From contig DATEOC010000059.1 in the NCBI GenBank assembly GCA_035274425.1, positions 124,001 through 188,000 on the forward strand: DNA of 64,000 nt, read 5' to 3'. A program made the translations under genes and the position numbers. The notes under the pieces were generated by a model. It worked only from the letters and a program-made list of their open reading frames with translations. It was not told the origin of the DNA and did no database searches. This document shows positions 24,663 to 33,008 of this stretch, in pieces. The stretch comes from JADMIH01 sp035274425. Its GTDB lineage: Bacteria > Chloroflexota > Chloroflexia > QHBQ01 > JADMIH01. Within the stretch, counting starts at the first letter, position 1; every line of letters begins with the position of its first letter.

Positions 24663-24800
24663 GAGATTGACAACGACGTCACCTACCGGCACACGAGCGT
24701 GAAGGGCACCAGGCCCAGGCGGGTGCGAGGTCTAAGAGTCGTTGCGACCTTTGTTGCCTTCCCCGCCCCAAATATAGAAGCTCCCTAATGGAGGCAGTAC

Positions 24801-27107
24801 GTGATCGAATTAGAGACGGCAGTCAAAACAAAGAAGGCAAGTGATGCGTCCGCCAGGCAAGCATCATCCGGACGCACACCAGCAGAAGAACTGCTCGAGG
24901 AACGCAGAGATTATTATCGCGGCCTGGTAAGCAAGGTCTTCGCAGCCGAGGCTTCGCAGGAGTGGGATAAGCCTCGCAAGGAGCTTGCAGGGCTTTCCCT
25001 GAACGAGGCATTGGCGATGTACACGGCCATGCGCACGTCACGCGAGATAGACCTGATGATGCAGCTCCTCCAGCGCACGGGTAATCTGTGGTTCTCCATA
25101 GCAGGAGCGGGCAAGGAAATCATAAACGCCGCGTTCGCCGCGCACATGCGCCCGGACGACTACAAGCTTCCCTATTACCGCGATCAGACCCTCGCCCTGT
25201 GGAGCGGCATTTCGCTCCTCGACATTCTGCGCCAGAGCGTGGCGTCCCGCTTCGACCCGCAATCGGGCGGGCGGCAGATGTCCTCCCACTTCGGGTCTGT
25301 CGAGTTCAATTTCCCCACCGGCTCGACCATGACCGGCTCCCAGTGCCTCCCCGCCGCAGGTGCCGCTGCCGCTCTCAAGCTAGAGCGCAAGCTGGGCAAA
25401 GCGTACAGCCGGGGCGCTAAAGAGGGGAAGAATGACACTATCGTCTACACCTCCCTGGGCGATGGCACGACCTCAGAGGGAGAGGTAGAGGAAGCGATAC
25501 GTGACGCAGTGCGCGACATGTCTCCAATCGTCTTCGTGATACTTGACGATGAGTGGGCTATCTCCACCCCTGTGGGCCGCAACGTCCCAGGCGGAAGCGT
25601 TTCACGCCTTTACAGTCGCTACCAGAACCTCAGCCCTGAGCACAGCCTGGAGATATTCGAGTTGGACGGGACAGATTTCGTGGAGTCGTATACGACTATC
25701 GCGAAGGTGGTTGAGCACTGCCGTAGCGGCAAGGGCCCAGCCCTGGTCCACGCGCACGTCACCCGCCCGATGAGCCACTCTTCAGCGGATACCCAGGCTT
25801 ATTATCGTAGCGCCGACGACCTGACCAAAGAGTCCGGACGCGACCCTCTAACCAGGATGATTGCCTTGCTGGCCAAGCTCGGCGTCACCGAAGAGAAGAT
25901 AAAGGAACTGGACTCCACCATCACAGGTGAGGTGCGCAAGCACGCAGAGCAGGCGGTGAGCGAGCCTAAACTTGATCCTGCGACGATTACCCACCACATT
26001 ACCTCCACACCCTATGATCTCCAGGTTACGTCGTTCCGCGAGCAGGAAGCTAATACGCTCGTCGAGGATAAAAGCACCGAGCCAATCCCGATGCGCGACC
26101 TCATCACCCGCGCGCTGATCGAGGAGATGAAGAAGGACGAGCGTATCGTCATCTTCGGGCAGGACGTGGCCGACTTCCCTATCCCCGACCCTACAGGCAA
26201 GCTGAAGGGGAAAGGCGGCGTCTTCCACGTGACGAGAGGCGTTGGCGCTGCATACCCTGACCGCGTTTGGAACGCGCCCCTGGCCGAGGCCACCATACTT
26301 GGCACCGCGATGGGCTACTCACTCGCTGGCTTCATGCCTGTGATTGAAATCCAGTTCCGCGACTACATCCACCCAGGCTGGCAGCAGCTCGTGGACGAAA
26401 TAGCGACTCAGCGCTGGCGCTCAAACGGCACCTTCGCGTGCCCAATGGTAATCCGCGTTGCATACGGCGACTTCCTGGGCGGCGCGGGTGCAATCTGGCA
26501 CAGCGAGGCGGGTGTGGGGCCGATAGCCCACTACCCAGGACTGCGCGTCGTGGTGCCTTCGCTCGCCTCTGACGCGGTGGGCCTGCTGCGCGAGTCTATC
26601 CTGTCAGGCGACCCGGTGGTCTTCCTGGAGCCAAAATCGCTATACGAAGCGAAGGTGTCAAGGTCATACTATCCCGGGCCTGATTATCGAGTGCCGTTAG
26701 GATCAGCCCGCGTGGCCCGCGAAGGGAGCGACCTGACCATCGTCACATACGGCAACCTCTGGCCCCGTTCGATGGCCGCCGCCGACAAGCTGGCCGCGGA
26801 GTATGGTATCAACGCCGAGGTGATAGACCTCCGCACCGTTGACGCCGGCTATGATCGTGGGACCATCCTCAAGTCGCTCAAGAAGACGGGCTACATCATG
26901 GTAGTTGACGAGGACCGCGCCATCGGTGGCTTCGGCTCATCCGTCGCGGCGGAGATAGCGAGCAACTGGTGGCACGAGCTGAACGGCCCCATAGGCCGCA
27001 TCCACCCCAAGTTCAGCCGCGTCTCCTACGGCCCGGCAGGCGAAAAGGCCGTCATGCCCAACCCCGATGACATAGTGGCAGAGGCCCTGCGCGTGCTGAG
27101 AGGTTAA
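24801..27107 (+). CDS. 2-oxoacid dehydrogenase E1, alpha and beta subunits fused
   Basis: 768 residues from GTG with GGAGG six bases upstream. Residues ~65-400 are the E1 alpha half with the thiamine diphosphate motif GDGTTSEGEVEEAIRD..., ending in DDEWAIS where many E1 proteins have NN. Residues ~430-768 are the E1 beta half (MRDLITRALIEEMKKDERIVIFGQDV; AEATILGTAMGYSLAGFMPVIEIQF; VVDEDRAIGGFGSSVAAEI). It decarboxylates a 2-oxoacid (pyruvate or branched chain; not decidable) and passes the acyl group to an E2, absent here. An intrinsic terminator follows. Confidence 0.92.
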   Translation: MIELETAVKTKKASDASARQASSGRTPAEELLEERRDYYRGLVSKVFAAEASQEWDKPRKELAGLSLNEALAMYTAMRTSREIDLMMQLLQRTGNLWFSIAGAGKEIINAAFAAHMRPDDYKLPYYRDQTLALWSGISLLDILRQSVASRFDPQSGGRQMSSHFGSVEFNFPTGSTMTGSQCLPAAGAAAALKLERKLGKAYSRGAKEGKNDTIVYTSLGDGTTSEGEVEEAIRDAVRDMSPIVFVILDDEWAISTPVGRNVPGGSVSRLYSRYQNLSPEHSLEIFELDGTDFVESYTTIAKVVEHCRSGKGPALVHAHVTRPMSHSSADTQAYYRSADDLTKESGRDPLTRMIALLAKLGVTEEKIKELDSTITGEVRKHAEQAVSEPKLDPATITHHITSTPYDLQVTSFREQEANTLVEDKSTEPIPMRDLITRALIEEMKKDERIVIFGQDVADFPIPDPTGKLKGKGGVFHVTRGVGAAYPDRVWNAPLAEATILGTAMGYSLAGFMPVIEIQFRDYIHPGWQQLVDEIATQRWRSNGTFACPMVIRVAYGDFLGGAGAIWHSEAGVGPIAHYPGLRVVVPSLASDAVGLLRESILSGDPVVFLEPKSLYEAKVSRSYYPGPDYRVPLGSARVAREGSDLTIVTYGNLWPRSMAAADKLAAEYGINAEVIDLRTVDAGYDRGTILKSLKKTGYIMVVDEDRAIGGFGSSVAAEIASNWWHELNGPIGRIHPKFSRVSYGPAGEKAVMPNPDDIVAEALRVLRG

Positions 27108-27143
27108 ACAGTTTTCTCTGGATAAGTATAGATTGATAGATTG

Positions 27144-27170
27144 GAGCGTCCTAGTGGCGCTCTTTTCTTT
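27144..27170 (+). terminator. intrinsic terminator of the E1 gene
   Basis: GAGCG(T)CC, a TAGT loop and GGCGCTC are followed by TTTTCTTT, 37 bases after the stop. Confidence 0.8.
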
Positions 27171-27212
27171 ATGGTGTAAAATAGTATAGTCGGGCTTTTC
27201 GCGAGGCAAAAC

Positions 27213-27353
27213 ATGAGAATTAGAGAACTAAGTCGAAGTGATGCGGGACGCTATCTGGCTGTATTGTTTATCTATAAGGAAAATGAGACAGCATTGATCA
27301 TCAGCGCGAGAGATATGGAGAATAAGGAGCGAAAACAATATGGACGAAAGTGA
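27213..27353 (+). pseudogene. truncated BrnT-like toxin
   Basis: A 46-codon frame from ATG 27213 reads ...DAGRYLAVLFIYKEN... ISARDMENKERKQYGRK. This is the C-terminal end of BrnT-type toxins (core ISARDMxxKERxxY); the N-terminal ~45 residues of the family are missing, and upstream sequence does not encode them. It overlaps the start of the intact antitoxin gene by 14 nt, the arrangement of BrnT/BrnA-like modules. It is probably inactive. Confidence 0.6.
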
Positions 27354-27603
27354 GCACAAAGAGCTACCTACTTTCGCATCCCTCGCTGAGCTAGAAGAGT
27401 TCTTCGAGACGCACGATATGGGTGATTACTGGGAGAGTATGCCTGAAGCTCACTTCGAGGTAGACATTCAGAAGCGAACGCGATTTATGCCAATAGATGC
27501 GGAACTAGCTTATAAGCTTGCACAGATCGCCAAGCGCCGTGAGACTACAGTTGAAGCCCTTATCGACTCATGGTTGCGAGAGAAAGTGGGACAGGCGGGT
27601 TGA
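27340..27603 (+). CDS. CopG-type antitoxin
   Basis: 87 residues. LPTFASLAELEEFFETHDMGDYWESM and the C-terminal FMPIDAELAYKLAQIAKRRETTVEALIDSWLREKV match the CopG antitoxin family (formerly DUF3680), where the C-terminal part is a ribbon-helix-helix. It would bind the toxin and operator DNA. Its toxin partner upstream is truncated, so it is an orphan or acts on a related toxin elsewhere. It overlaps the remnant by 14 nt. Confidence 0.85.
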   Translation: MDESEHKELPTFASLAELEEFFETHDMGDYWESMPEAHFEVDIQKRTRFMPIDAELAYKLAQIAKRRETTVEALIDSWLREKVGQAG

Positions 27604-27634
27604 TGTACAGATAAGGATTCGGGTTATTTTGTGC

Positions 27635-28465
27635 CTATTCTTCGAGTATAGCCTCTACGACTTCGAAAAAGCGATAAACCTGCGGGATCGCTTCCACCGG
27701 CACAGTGCCGCTAAGCGCCTCCACTTGCGGCATAATCCTCTCCATCGAGTGGGCCATCTGTCGCAGCAGGTCTAGCTGCTCATCCGGTTGTACAGGCGGC
27801 AAACCAGTGCGTGTATCCTTATGCCCAGGCCGCTCTTCTCTCAGGCCGGCCAGCCACTCCGTTTCCTCTAATGCATAACTCAGAAGCCCGAACATGGAAA
27901 GCGTGCCCCACGCCTGCCTGCGAGCGATCTTCTTGGCAGCAATGTTGCACATGGCCCAGAAGAAGGCGACCTGGTTTGTAGCAAGTTCAGCACACTCCTC
28001 ATTTGTAAGGGATTTTAGTGGGGTGTCTACTGGTAGGTTAACCCTGTCAAATAGGAGTCGTATATCCGCTGGAACTTGCGCATCTGATTTCGGCTGCCAG
28101 TACCAATCAACCTGATGCGGGCCTGCTTCGCCCCCGTACAACGCCAACAGGTAGGCTCCCCTGATCGGCGCATTCTGTGGGGCTTCCTCTATGAGCAGAG
28201 GCTTCCCGATCCCCGCAACGAATTCTCGTCGTTCCGCGCTCACCGCCTCTATATGCTCGTCCGCTACGACCACCCACAGGTCAACGTCGCTCAACGCATC
28301 CGCGTCGCCCCTACCCAGCGAGCCAAATAACCACGCCGCAACAACTCGCTCATCTCTCTTGAGGAATTCGGCCGCACGAGCTACTAACTCTTCCCGTTCA
28401 TAAAGTCGTAGATTCAAGATTTGGTTGCTCGACATAGCCATAGCAGGGTGAGATTTATGCTGCAT
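27635..28465 (-). CDS. nucleotidyltransferase-domain protein
   Basis: 276 residues from ATG at 28465 (GGAGGGG seven bases upstream), overlapping the end of the MFS gene by 11 nt. Residues ~40-75 contain the polymerase-beta-type signature WLFGSLGRGDADALSDVDLWVV with metal-binding Asp pair. The C-terminal ~120 residues are helical. The form resembles stand-alone nucleotidyltransferases such as aminoglycoside adenylyltransferases, but substrate cannot be deduced. The overlap with the MFS exporter invites a drug-modification and efflux reading, only a suggestion. Confidence 0.8.
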   Translation of the reverse strand: MQHKSHPAMAMSSNQILNLRLYEREELVARAAEFLKRDERVVAAWLFGSLGRGDADALSDVDLWVVVADEHIEAVSAERREFVAGIGKPLLIEEAPQNAPIRGAYLLALYGGEAGPHQVDWYWQPKSDAQVPADIRLLFDRVNLPVDTPLKSLTNEECAELATNQVAFFWAMCNIAAKKIARRQAWGTLSMFGLLSYALEETEWLAGLREERPGHKDTRTGLPPVQPDEQLDLLRQMAHSMERIMPQVEALSGTVPVEAIPQVYRFFEVVEAILEE

Positions 28466-29771
28466 AGCCCCTCCGCAGCCAGGGCACCCATGCAGCTATC
28501 AGCGCAACTGCCAGCGCAACCGTCAACGCGCCATACATAAACGCGGCAGGCGGCCCACCCATGATCCAGAACCACGCCGCTGTGACGTTACCCGCAATGA
28601 CCGCGAGGCCAGTCAGTCCTATATGCCAATCCAACGCTACTTCCCTGGAGCCACCTGGTACCAGGTCTGTAATCAAGTCACTATGCACTCCCAGAGATAA
28701 TGCGGTATATGCCCCGTACAGAAGCAATAGCACCCATGCCATCCACGCCTGTGACGCAAATACCCAGCCTGCGTAAAGCAAGCCAAGCCCGACATAGCAC
28801 GTAATGAGCACGGGGAGAGGCCCCCACCTCTCGTGCAGCTTGCCGAGGCTAGGCGCGAGCAGCGTAGCCACCATCTTGTGCCCAAAGTAGGCCAGTACGA
28901 CAATCGCCAGAGATTTCTCAAGACTCGCTAACCTCAACACAAAGAACCCCACCGAGACGTTCCCCAGCGCGAAGAGCGTGGATATACCCAGGAACATCCA
29001 GAAGCGAACCCCAAGGGATTTTGGATTTTGGACTTTGGGTTTTGGATTTGATATTTCGGGTGATGCGTGATGCGTGATGCGTGACAGGGCTCCTTCTTCG
29101 TCTTTCGTCTTCCGTCTTTCGTCGGTTCTTACAAATAGAAGCGTGAGCAGCGCTAATATGCCCGGCACCGCGGCCCATGCAAATATCGCTTGCAGGTTGC
29201 TAAGTAGCAGGAGAAGGAGGAGGGTGCTGACCAGCGCGCCAATGGTTGCTCCAAGCATACTGCTGTGTTCGTGAGGGCCCATGACTCTGGCCGTGCCCCG
29301 GCGAGAAGCTGAGCCTTCTATGAGCTTATTCAAGGGGTCTCGGCGTATTCCCTGGCCTACGGTATCCAGGAAGGTGAGCAGAAGCGCGCCGGGCCATGAC
29401 ATGACCACCGCGAGCAGGGGCTTGACCGCATTTGAGATACCATATCCCAGTAGCACCTGCCCCTTCTGCGCCTTATCCCTGTTCGGCAGTCTCCTGGCGG
29501 CGATGTGCACCACACCGCCAACACCCTGGGCGATACCCTCGATAAGCCCGGCGATGGGCAGGGGCGTCTGCATAGCCGTTACCAGGAAGACCATACGTAG
29601 GGGCGTTATCATCTCGCTCCGCACTGCGGAGAAGAAGCTTGCCAGGCTGAGCGCAATTACGTTGCGTTTGAAGCTTCTTGATTCAACTCTGGGGGTGGCC
29701 GGGAGGTGGTAGCTCACATCTGCGGTTGACAATAACTGACTTCCGCCTGCGCTCCGCTCATTACTCATCAC
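28455..29771 (-). CDS. MFS transporter with repeat-derived central loop
   Basis: 438 residues, twelve predicted membrane segments in two halves. The N-terminal half has RRDPLNKLIEGSASRRGTARVMG, reminiscent of the loop 4-5 region of some efflux MFS proteins. The central cytoplasmic loop (~215-250) reads TDERRKTKDEEGALSRITHHASPEISNPKPKVQNPKSLG in pieces, each piece translated from a different heptamer array (29017-29050, 29060-29084, 29092-29124). Start GTG 29771 shares a base with the stop of the upstream NHL gene. Substrate unknown. Confidence 0.85.
   Translation of the reverse strand: MMSNERSAGGSQLLSTADVSYHLPATPRVESRSFKRNVIALSLASFFSAVRSEMITPLRMVFLVTAMQTPLPIAGLIEGIAQGVGGVVHIAARRLPNRDKAQKGQVLLGYGISNAVKPLLAVVMSWPGALLLTFLDTVGQGIRRDPLNKLIEGSASRRGTARVMGPHEHSSMLGATIGALVSTLLLLLLLSNLQAIFAWAAVPGILALLTLLFVRTDERRKTKDEEGALSRITHHASPEISNPKPKVQNPKSLGVRFWMFLGISTLFALGNVSVGFFVLRLASLEKSLAIVVLAYFGHKMVATLLAPSLGKLHERWGPLPVLITCYVGLGLLYAGWVFASQAWMAWVLLLLYGAYTALSLGVHSDLITDLVPGGSREVALDWHIGLTGLAVIAGNVTAAWFWIMGGPPAAFMYGALTVALAVALIAAWVPWLRRGYAA
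29017..29124 (-). repeat. three heptamer arrays inside the MFS coding sequence
   Basis: From left to right: TTTTGGA units (29017-29050), GTGATGC units (29060-29084) and TCTTTCG units (29092-29124). On the gene's strand they read in open frames and encode NPKPKVQNPKS, SRITHHAS and TDERRKTKDE. Confidence 0.85.
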
Positions 29772-31264
29772 TAGTAATTCTCTTCCAGGATAATAGGTGG
29801 CTGCACTTCACCGGGTGCCCAGAGCACCGCTTCCAATTCACCTTGTGGCGTGAAGCGTTGGATTACGCCGAGCTGCCAATCGGCTACATATACGCGACCA
29901 CTCTTATCCTGCGCCATGCCTCCTACAGACTGGAGTTGGCCCGGCCAGTATCCGGTTATGATAGAACCTGAATTACCTATGGTCCCAAGCAGGTCGCCCG
30001 TTTCAGGGTCTATTCGCACTACCCTGCTATTTGCGAGGTCGGCGCCCAATATCTTACCATCATTTGTGGCGAGTATCGTCTGGTAGCGAACTCGTGCCGC
30101 GCTTTCCTGCGGAGGGGGTGGTGCTACCTCCTTCACGCCGGTGGCAATGTCTATGCGTCCTAACTCGTTTGGCCCTAGGACCAGGAGCTTGCCCTTGCCG
30201 TCGGGTGCGACCCCGAAGGGTTGGTAGTCCAGCTTTACTTCCTTTTCGATGCGTGCTTCGTAATCCATAATGAAGATAGAACCAAATCCTGAGCTGACGT
30301 AGATGTGCTCGGCGTCAGTAGCAAGGCAACCCCTGGCCCCTGCGAACTTCTCCGGCAGCGCGAACCGTTTCGTGACCTTGCCCTCTCTATCCATCCTCAC
30401 CAGCTGGTTCGAGTAGGGATCGATCATGTACAGGTTGTCCATCTGGTCGGTAGCGATCCCACAGAATGGAATTGGCGCTGTGTATGTCACTCCAATTCCA
30501 TTTCCTCCTGGGGTAGGTATAGCGGTTGGTGACGGGAAACCTATAGGGAGTATCCCCGAAGCGGCGCTGCCCGCTTCGGGCGCGAGGGAAGGGCGAATAG
30601 TCCCAAGTGGCACGCCTGACGGATCGAAGACCCATATATAGCCGCCGCTGGCCGCAGTCGCGTAGAGCGTACCGCGGCTATCCACTGCCAGCCAGTATGG
30701 GGAGAAGTTGTTGGCGGGGACCGGTGTCGAAAAGGAATTTGGGCCGTTCAACCTTAACGCGTTAGATATTGTAGCCGTGAGTGTCGGGCCGCCGGTGCAG
30801 GCAATCACCAGCACGATCGGTATCGAAAAGGCCAACATAGCACGCCTGGCCCACATCGGTGGCCTCATCAAGAAAGCCCATGACCCTGCGACCAGCATAA
30901 AGAGCGCGCCCCGCAGAGGCCAAACTGTGCTCGTAGAGACGCCAAGCCGGGTCGGCTGTGTGGTAAGGCATAGGGCGATGAGCAAGAGCATCAGGCTGGA
31001 CCCTAACAATACCTGGTCCACTCGCCTCTTGTATACCCCCCACCCGGCTACAGCAATACACAAAATCGCTACTACGTATGTTTCGAAGAGCCGTGAGGTG
31101 AAACCGAAGTGGATGGGATTTATGGTTGCGAGTATGAGCGTGGCCGCCGCGAGGAAGGATGAGGGTAATACCAGGTCGGTGCGCCAGGGCTCAAGTTCAG
31201 GCTCGGTGCCGAGTGGGTCGCGCCAGTTAACCTGTTTCGTAAGATGTTGTTTCTCGTCCGCCAT
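29771..31264 (-). CDS. membrane-anchored NHL-repeat protein
   Basis: 497 residues from ATG at 31264. Residues ~30-175 hold five hydrophobic segments. Residues ~190-495 form NHL-type strands (YWLAVDSRGTLYATAASGGYIWVFDPSG; GIATDQMDNLYMIDPYSNQLVRMDREG; GGMAQDKSGRVYVADWQLGVIQRFTPQG), about six blades of a propeller, probably outside the membrane. Propellers like this bind proteins or sugars. No enzyme motif is seen. Coupled by one-base overlap to the MFS gene downstream. Confidence 0.8.
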   Translation of the reverse strand: MADEKQHLTKQVNWRDPLGTEPELEPWRTDLVLPSSFLAAATLILATINPIHFGFTSRLFETYVVAILCIAVAGWGVYKRRVDQVLLGSSLMLLLIALCLTTQPTRLGVSTSTVWPLRGALFMLVAGSWAFLMRPPMWARRAMLAFSIPIVLVIACTGGPTLTATISNALRLNGPNSFSTPVPANNFSPYWLAVDSRGTLYATAASGGYIWVFDPSGVPLGTIRPSLAPEAGSAASGILPIGFPSPTAIPTPGGNGIGVTYTAPIPFCGIATDQMDNLYMIDPYSNQLVRMDREGKVTKRFALPEKFAGARGCLATDAEHIYVSSGFGSIFIMDYEARIEKEVKLDYQPFGVAPDGKGKLLVLGPNELGRIDIATGVKEVAPPPPQESAARVRYQTILATNDGKILGADLANSRVVRIDPETGDLLGTIGNSGSIITGYWPGQLQSVGGMAQDKSGRVYVADWQLGVIQRFTPQGELEAVLWAPGEVQPPIILEENY

Positions 31265-31331
31265 CTGCTTAGAATAGCACACACGCTGGAAGTTGGACAA
31301 GGAATTGTAGGTTCACGTAGCAGGCCGCTAT

Positions 31332-32096
31332 CTACGGCTTTTCCAGCCCATGCGCCTCCAGGAGCGCTTCATCTTCCAATATGCGCGCGGTTGGGCCGTC
31401 TGCGACTATTTCGCCGCCGTCCATGACGATTGTGCGCTGGCACAGGTCGCGTACCAGGGGGAGGTCGTGCGTGGTCACGATTATCGTTTGCGGGAGATCG
31501 CGCAACAGGTTGATCAGCCCTCGCCGCGCGCGTGGGTCCAGCCCCGCCGATGGTTCATCCAGCACGAGGATTTCAGGGTCCATCGAAAGCACAGTGGCGA
31601 GAGCTATGCGCTTCTTTTCTCCAACGCTCAGGTGATGCGAGACCCGTGCCGCGTAGTCGCTCATCCGCACGGCAGCCAGTGCCCTGGCGACGCGCTCACG
31701 TACCTCAGCTTCGGGTAGCCCCTGGTAGATGGGGCCGAACGCGACGTCATCGAATACGGTAGGTGAGAAGAGCTGGTCGTCCGGCGACTGGAATACCAGG
31801 CCCACTGCCGCCCGTATCTTCCCCAGGTTCTCTTTCACCACATCGAGGCCAGCCACACGCACCTTGCCCTCTCCTTGCAGGATGCCATTCAGGTGTAGCA
31901 TCAATGTAGACTTGCCAGCACCATTTGGCCCCACCATCGCCACCTTCTCTCCCTGGCCGATAGCGAGTGATATGCCACGTAATGCCGGGTGCCCATCAGG
32001 GTAAGAGAAAGTAAGGTCGTTTAACTCTATGGTTGGCGGTAGGTCATCGGTCACGAGTAGTCTGTTGGCGGTTGCGGTCGATTCAAGATTGATCAT
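31332..32096 (-). CDS. cbiO: energy-coupling factor ABC ATPase (cobalt/nickel type)
   Basis: 254 residues. It carries Walker A GPNGAGKST, Q-loop LVFQSPDDQLF (the SPDDQ form typical of ECF ATPases), signature LSVGEKKRIALA, Walker B ILVLDEPSAGLDP and the switch His in VTTHD. It powers metal uptake through CbiM/CbiQ. It is last in the minus-strand order cbiM-cbiQ-cbiO, starting seven bases after the cbiQ stop. Confidence 0.93.
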   Translation of the reverse strand: MINLESTATANRLLVTDDLPPTIELNDLTFSYPDGHPALRGISLAIGQGEKVAMVGPNGAGKSTLMLHLNGILQGEGKVRVAGLDVVKENLGKIRAAVGLVFQSPDDQLFSPTVFDDVAFGPIYQGLPEAEVRERVARALAAVRMSDYAARVSHHLSVGEKKRIALATVLSMDPEILVLDEPSAGLDPRARRGLINLLRDLPQTIIVTTHDLPLVRDLCQRTIVMDGGEIVADGPTARILEDEALLEAHGLEKP

Positions 32097-32102
32097 AGCT
32101 GT

Positions 32103-32918
32103 TTAGAGCCTCAGTAGATACGAAAGCGCCAGCAACGAGGCCAGCAAGAGCAGTCCGAACGTGAGCACTATCCATTGGGAAGGCTTGACGCTCGGCCTTG
32201 ACATCGTTCGCACTTCGCCTGTGTAGCCACGAGCTGCCATGGCGGAATAGATGCGATCTCCCCGCTCGAATGATCGCAGGAAGAGATTTCCCGCCATACC
32301 CCCTGTAACGCGGGCGCGCCACGCGATGCTGCCACCTGCTTTCCCGCCTCCACGACCTGACTGGCCGCTTCTCGCTTCCCTTGCTCGCATCAGGCGTTGC
32401 GCTTCGTCAGCCATCACGAAGAGGTAACGCCACATCAGCCCAACGATAGAGATCAACAGGCGTGGTATCTTTATGCTACGCATTGCCATGAGCAGGTCAG
32501 GGAAAGGGGTAGTTGATGCTAGAACGATAGCAATCTGCACTGAAATCCACGACTTGAGGGCGATGCTGGCGAACCGCTCCAACCCCGGCTCGAAGATGGT
32601 GAGTCCGCCCACCGGCCCCAACGGAACTACGAACAAGGCCTCGCCACCTGACATGAATACCAGGGGAAGGGCCGCCAGCACAAATATCAGCGCCAGCGAA
32701 GATTTGCGCAACACCCGTATCATCCCTATCTCCGACAATATCTCCACCGACAGCGCGAGGGCGAGCAGCAGGAGATAGATAGGCCATAGAGCTAGGGGCA
32801 CCAACGACACGGTGAGGATAAATGCCAGCGCCAGCACCAGCTTGACGCGTGCATCAAGACGATGTATCGGACTTACGCCTTCCTGGTATGGGTCGAGGAA
32901 ATGAACATGCATGGTCAT
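32103..32918 (-). CDS. cbiQ: energy-coupling factor transmembrane protein CbiQ
   Basis: About 271 residues. HRLDARVKLVLALAFI, LLISIVGLMWRYLFVMADEAQRLMRARE and LFLRSFERGDRIYSAMAARGYTGEV are the T-component motifs, including the coupling helices that contact the ATPase; four to six membrane segments are predicted. The start is uncertain: ATG at 32918 or 32912. Upstream the frame continues only through a GAGTAGC heptamer array, and no ribosome binding site survives. It stands between cbiM and cbiO. Confidence 0.9.
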   Translation of the reverse strand: MTMHVHFLDPYQEGVSPIHRLDARVKLVLALAFILTVSLVPLALWPIYLLLLALALSVEILSEIGMIRVLRKSSLALIFVLAALPLVFMSGGEALFVVPLGPVGGLTIFEPGLERFASIALKSWISVQIAIVLASTTPFPDLLMAMRSIKIPRLLISIVGLMWRYLFVMADEAQRLMRAREARSGQSGRGGGKAGGSIAWRARVTGGMAGNLFLRSFERGDRIYSAMAARGYTGEVRTMSRPSVKPSQWIVLTFGLLLLASLLALSYLLRL

Positions 32919-33008
32919 GAGTAGCGAGTAGCGAGTAGCGAGTAGCGAGTAGTGAGTTGTTAGCAATCAATGACCAACAACTCACTACTCGCTACTCACT
33001 ACTCATCA
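32916..33008. repeat. large hairpin of GAGTAGC heptamer arrays between cbiQ and cbiM
   Basis: The left arm (32916-32956) has four to five GAGTAGC/GAGTAGT units ending in GTTGTT. After 14 bases the right arm (32971-33008) carries the inverted ACTCGCT/ACTCACT units. About 36 of 38 positions can pair. In the transcript this would be a very stable stem between cbiM and cbiQ. Confidence 0.9.

Larger units (their letters stand above)
24303..24800. other. 498-base non-coding gap between rlmB and the E1 gene
   Basis: It contains the composite hairpin element (to 24548), a palindromic REP-like repeat (24584-24612), and a promoter (24632-24662). It also holds a ~130-nt leader in which CAACGAC (24671-24677) can pair with GTCGTTG (24738-24744). 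No gene is seen. Confidence 0.7.
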
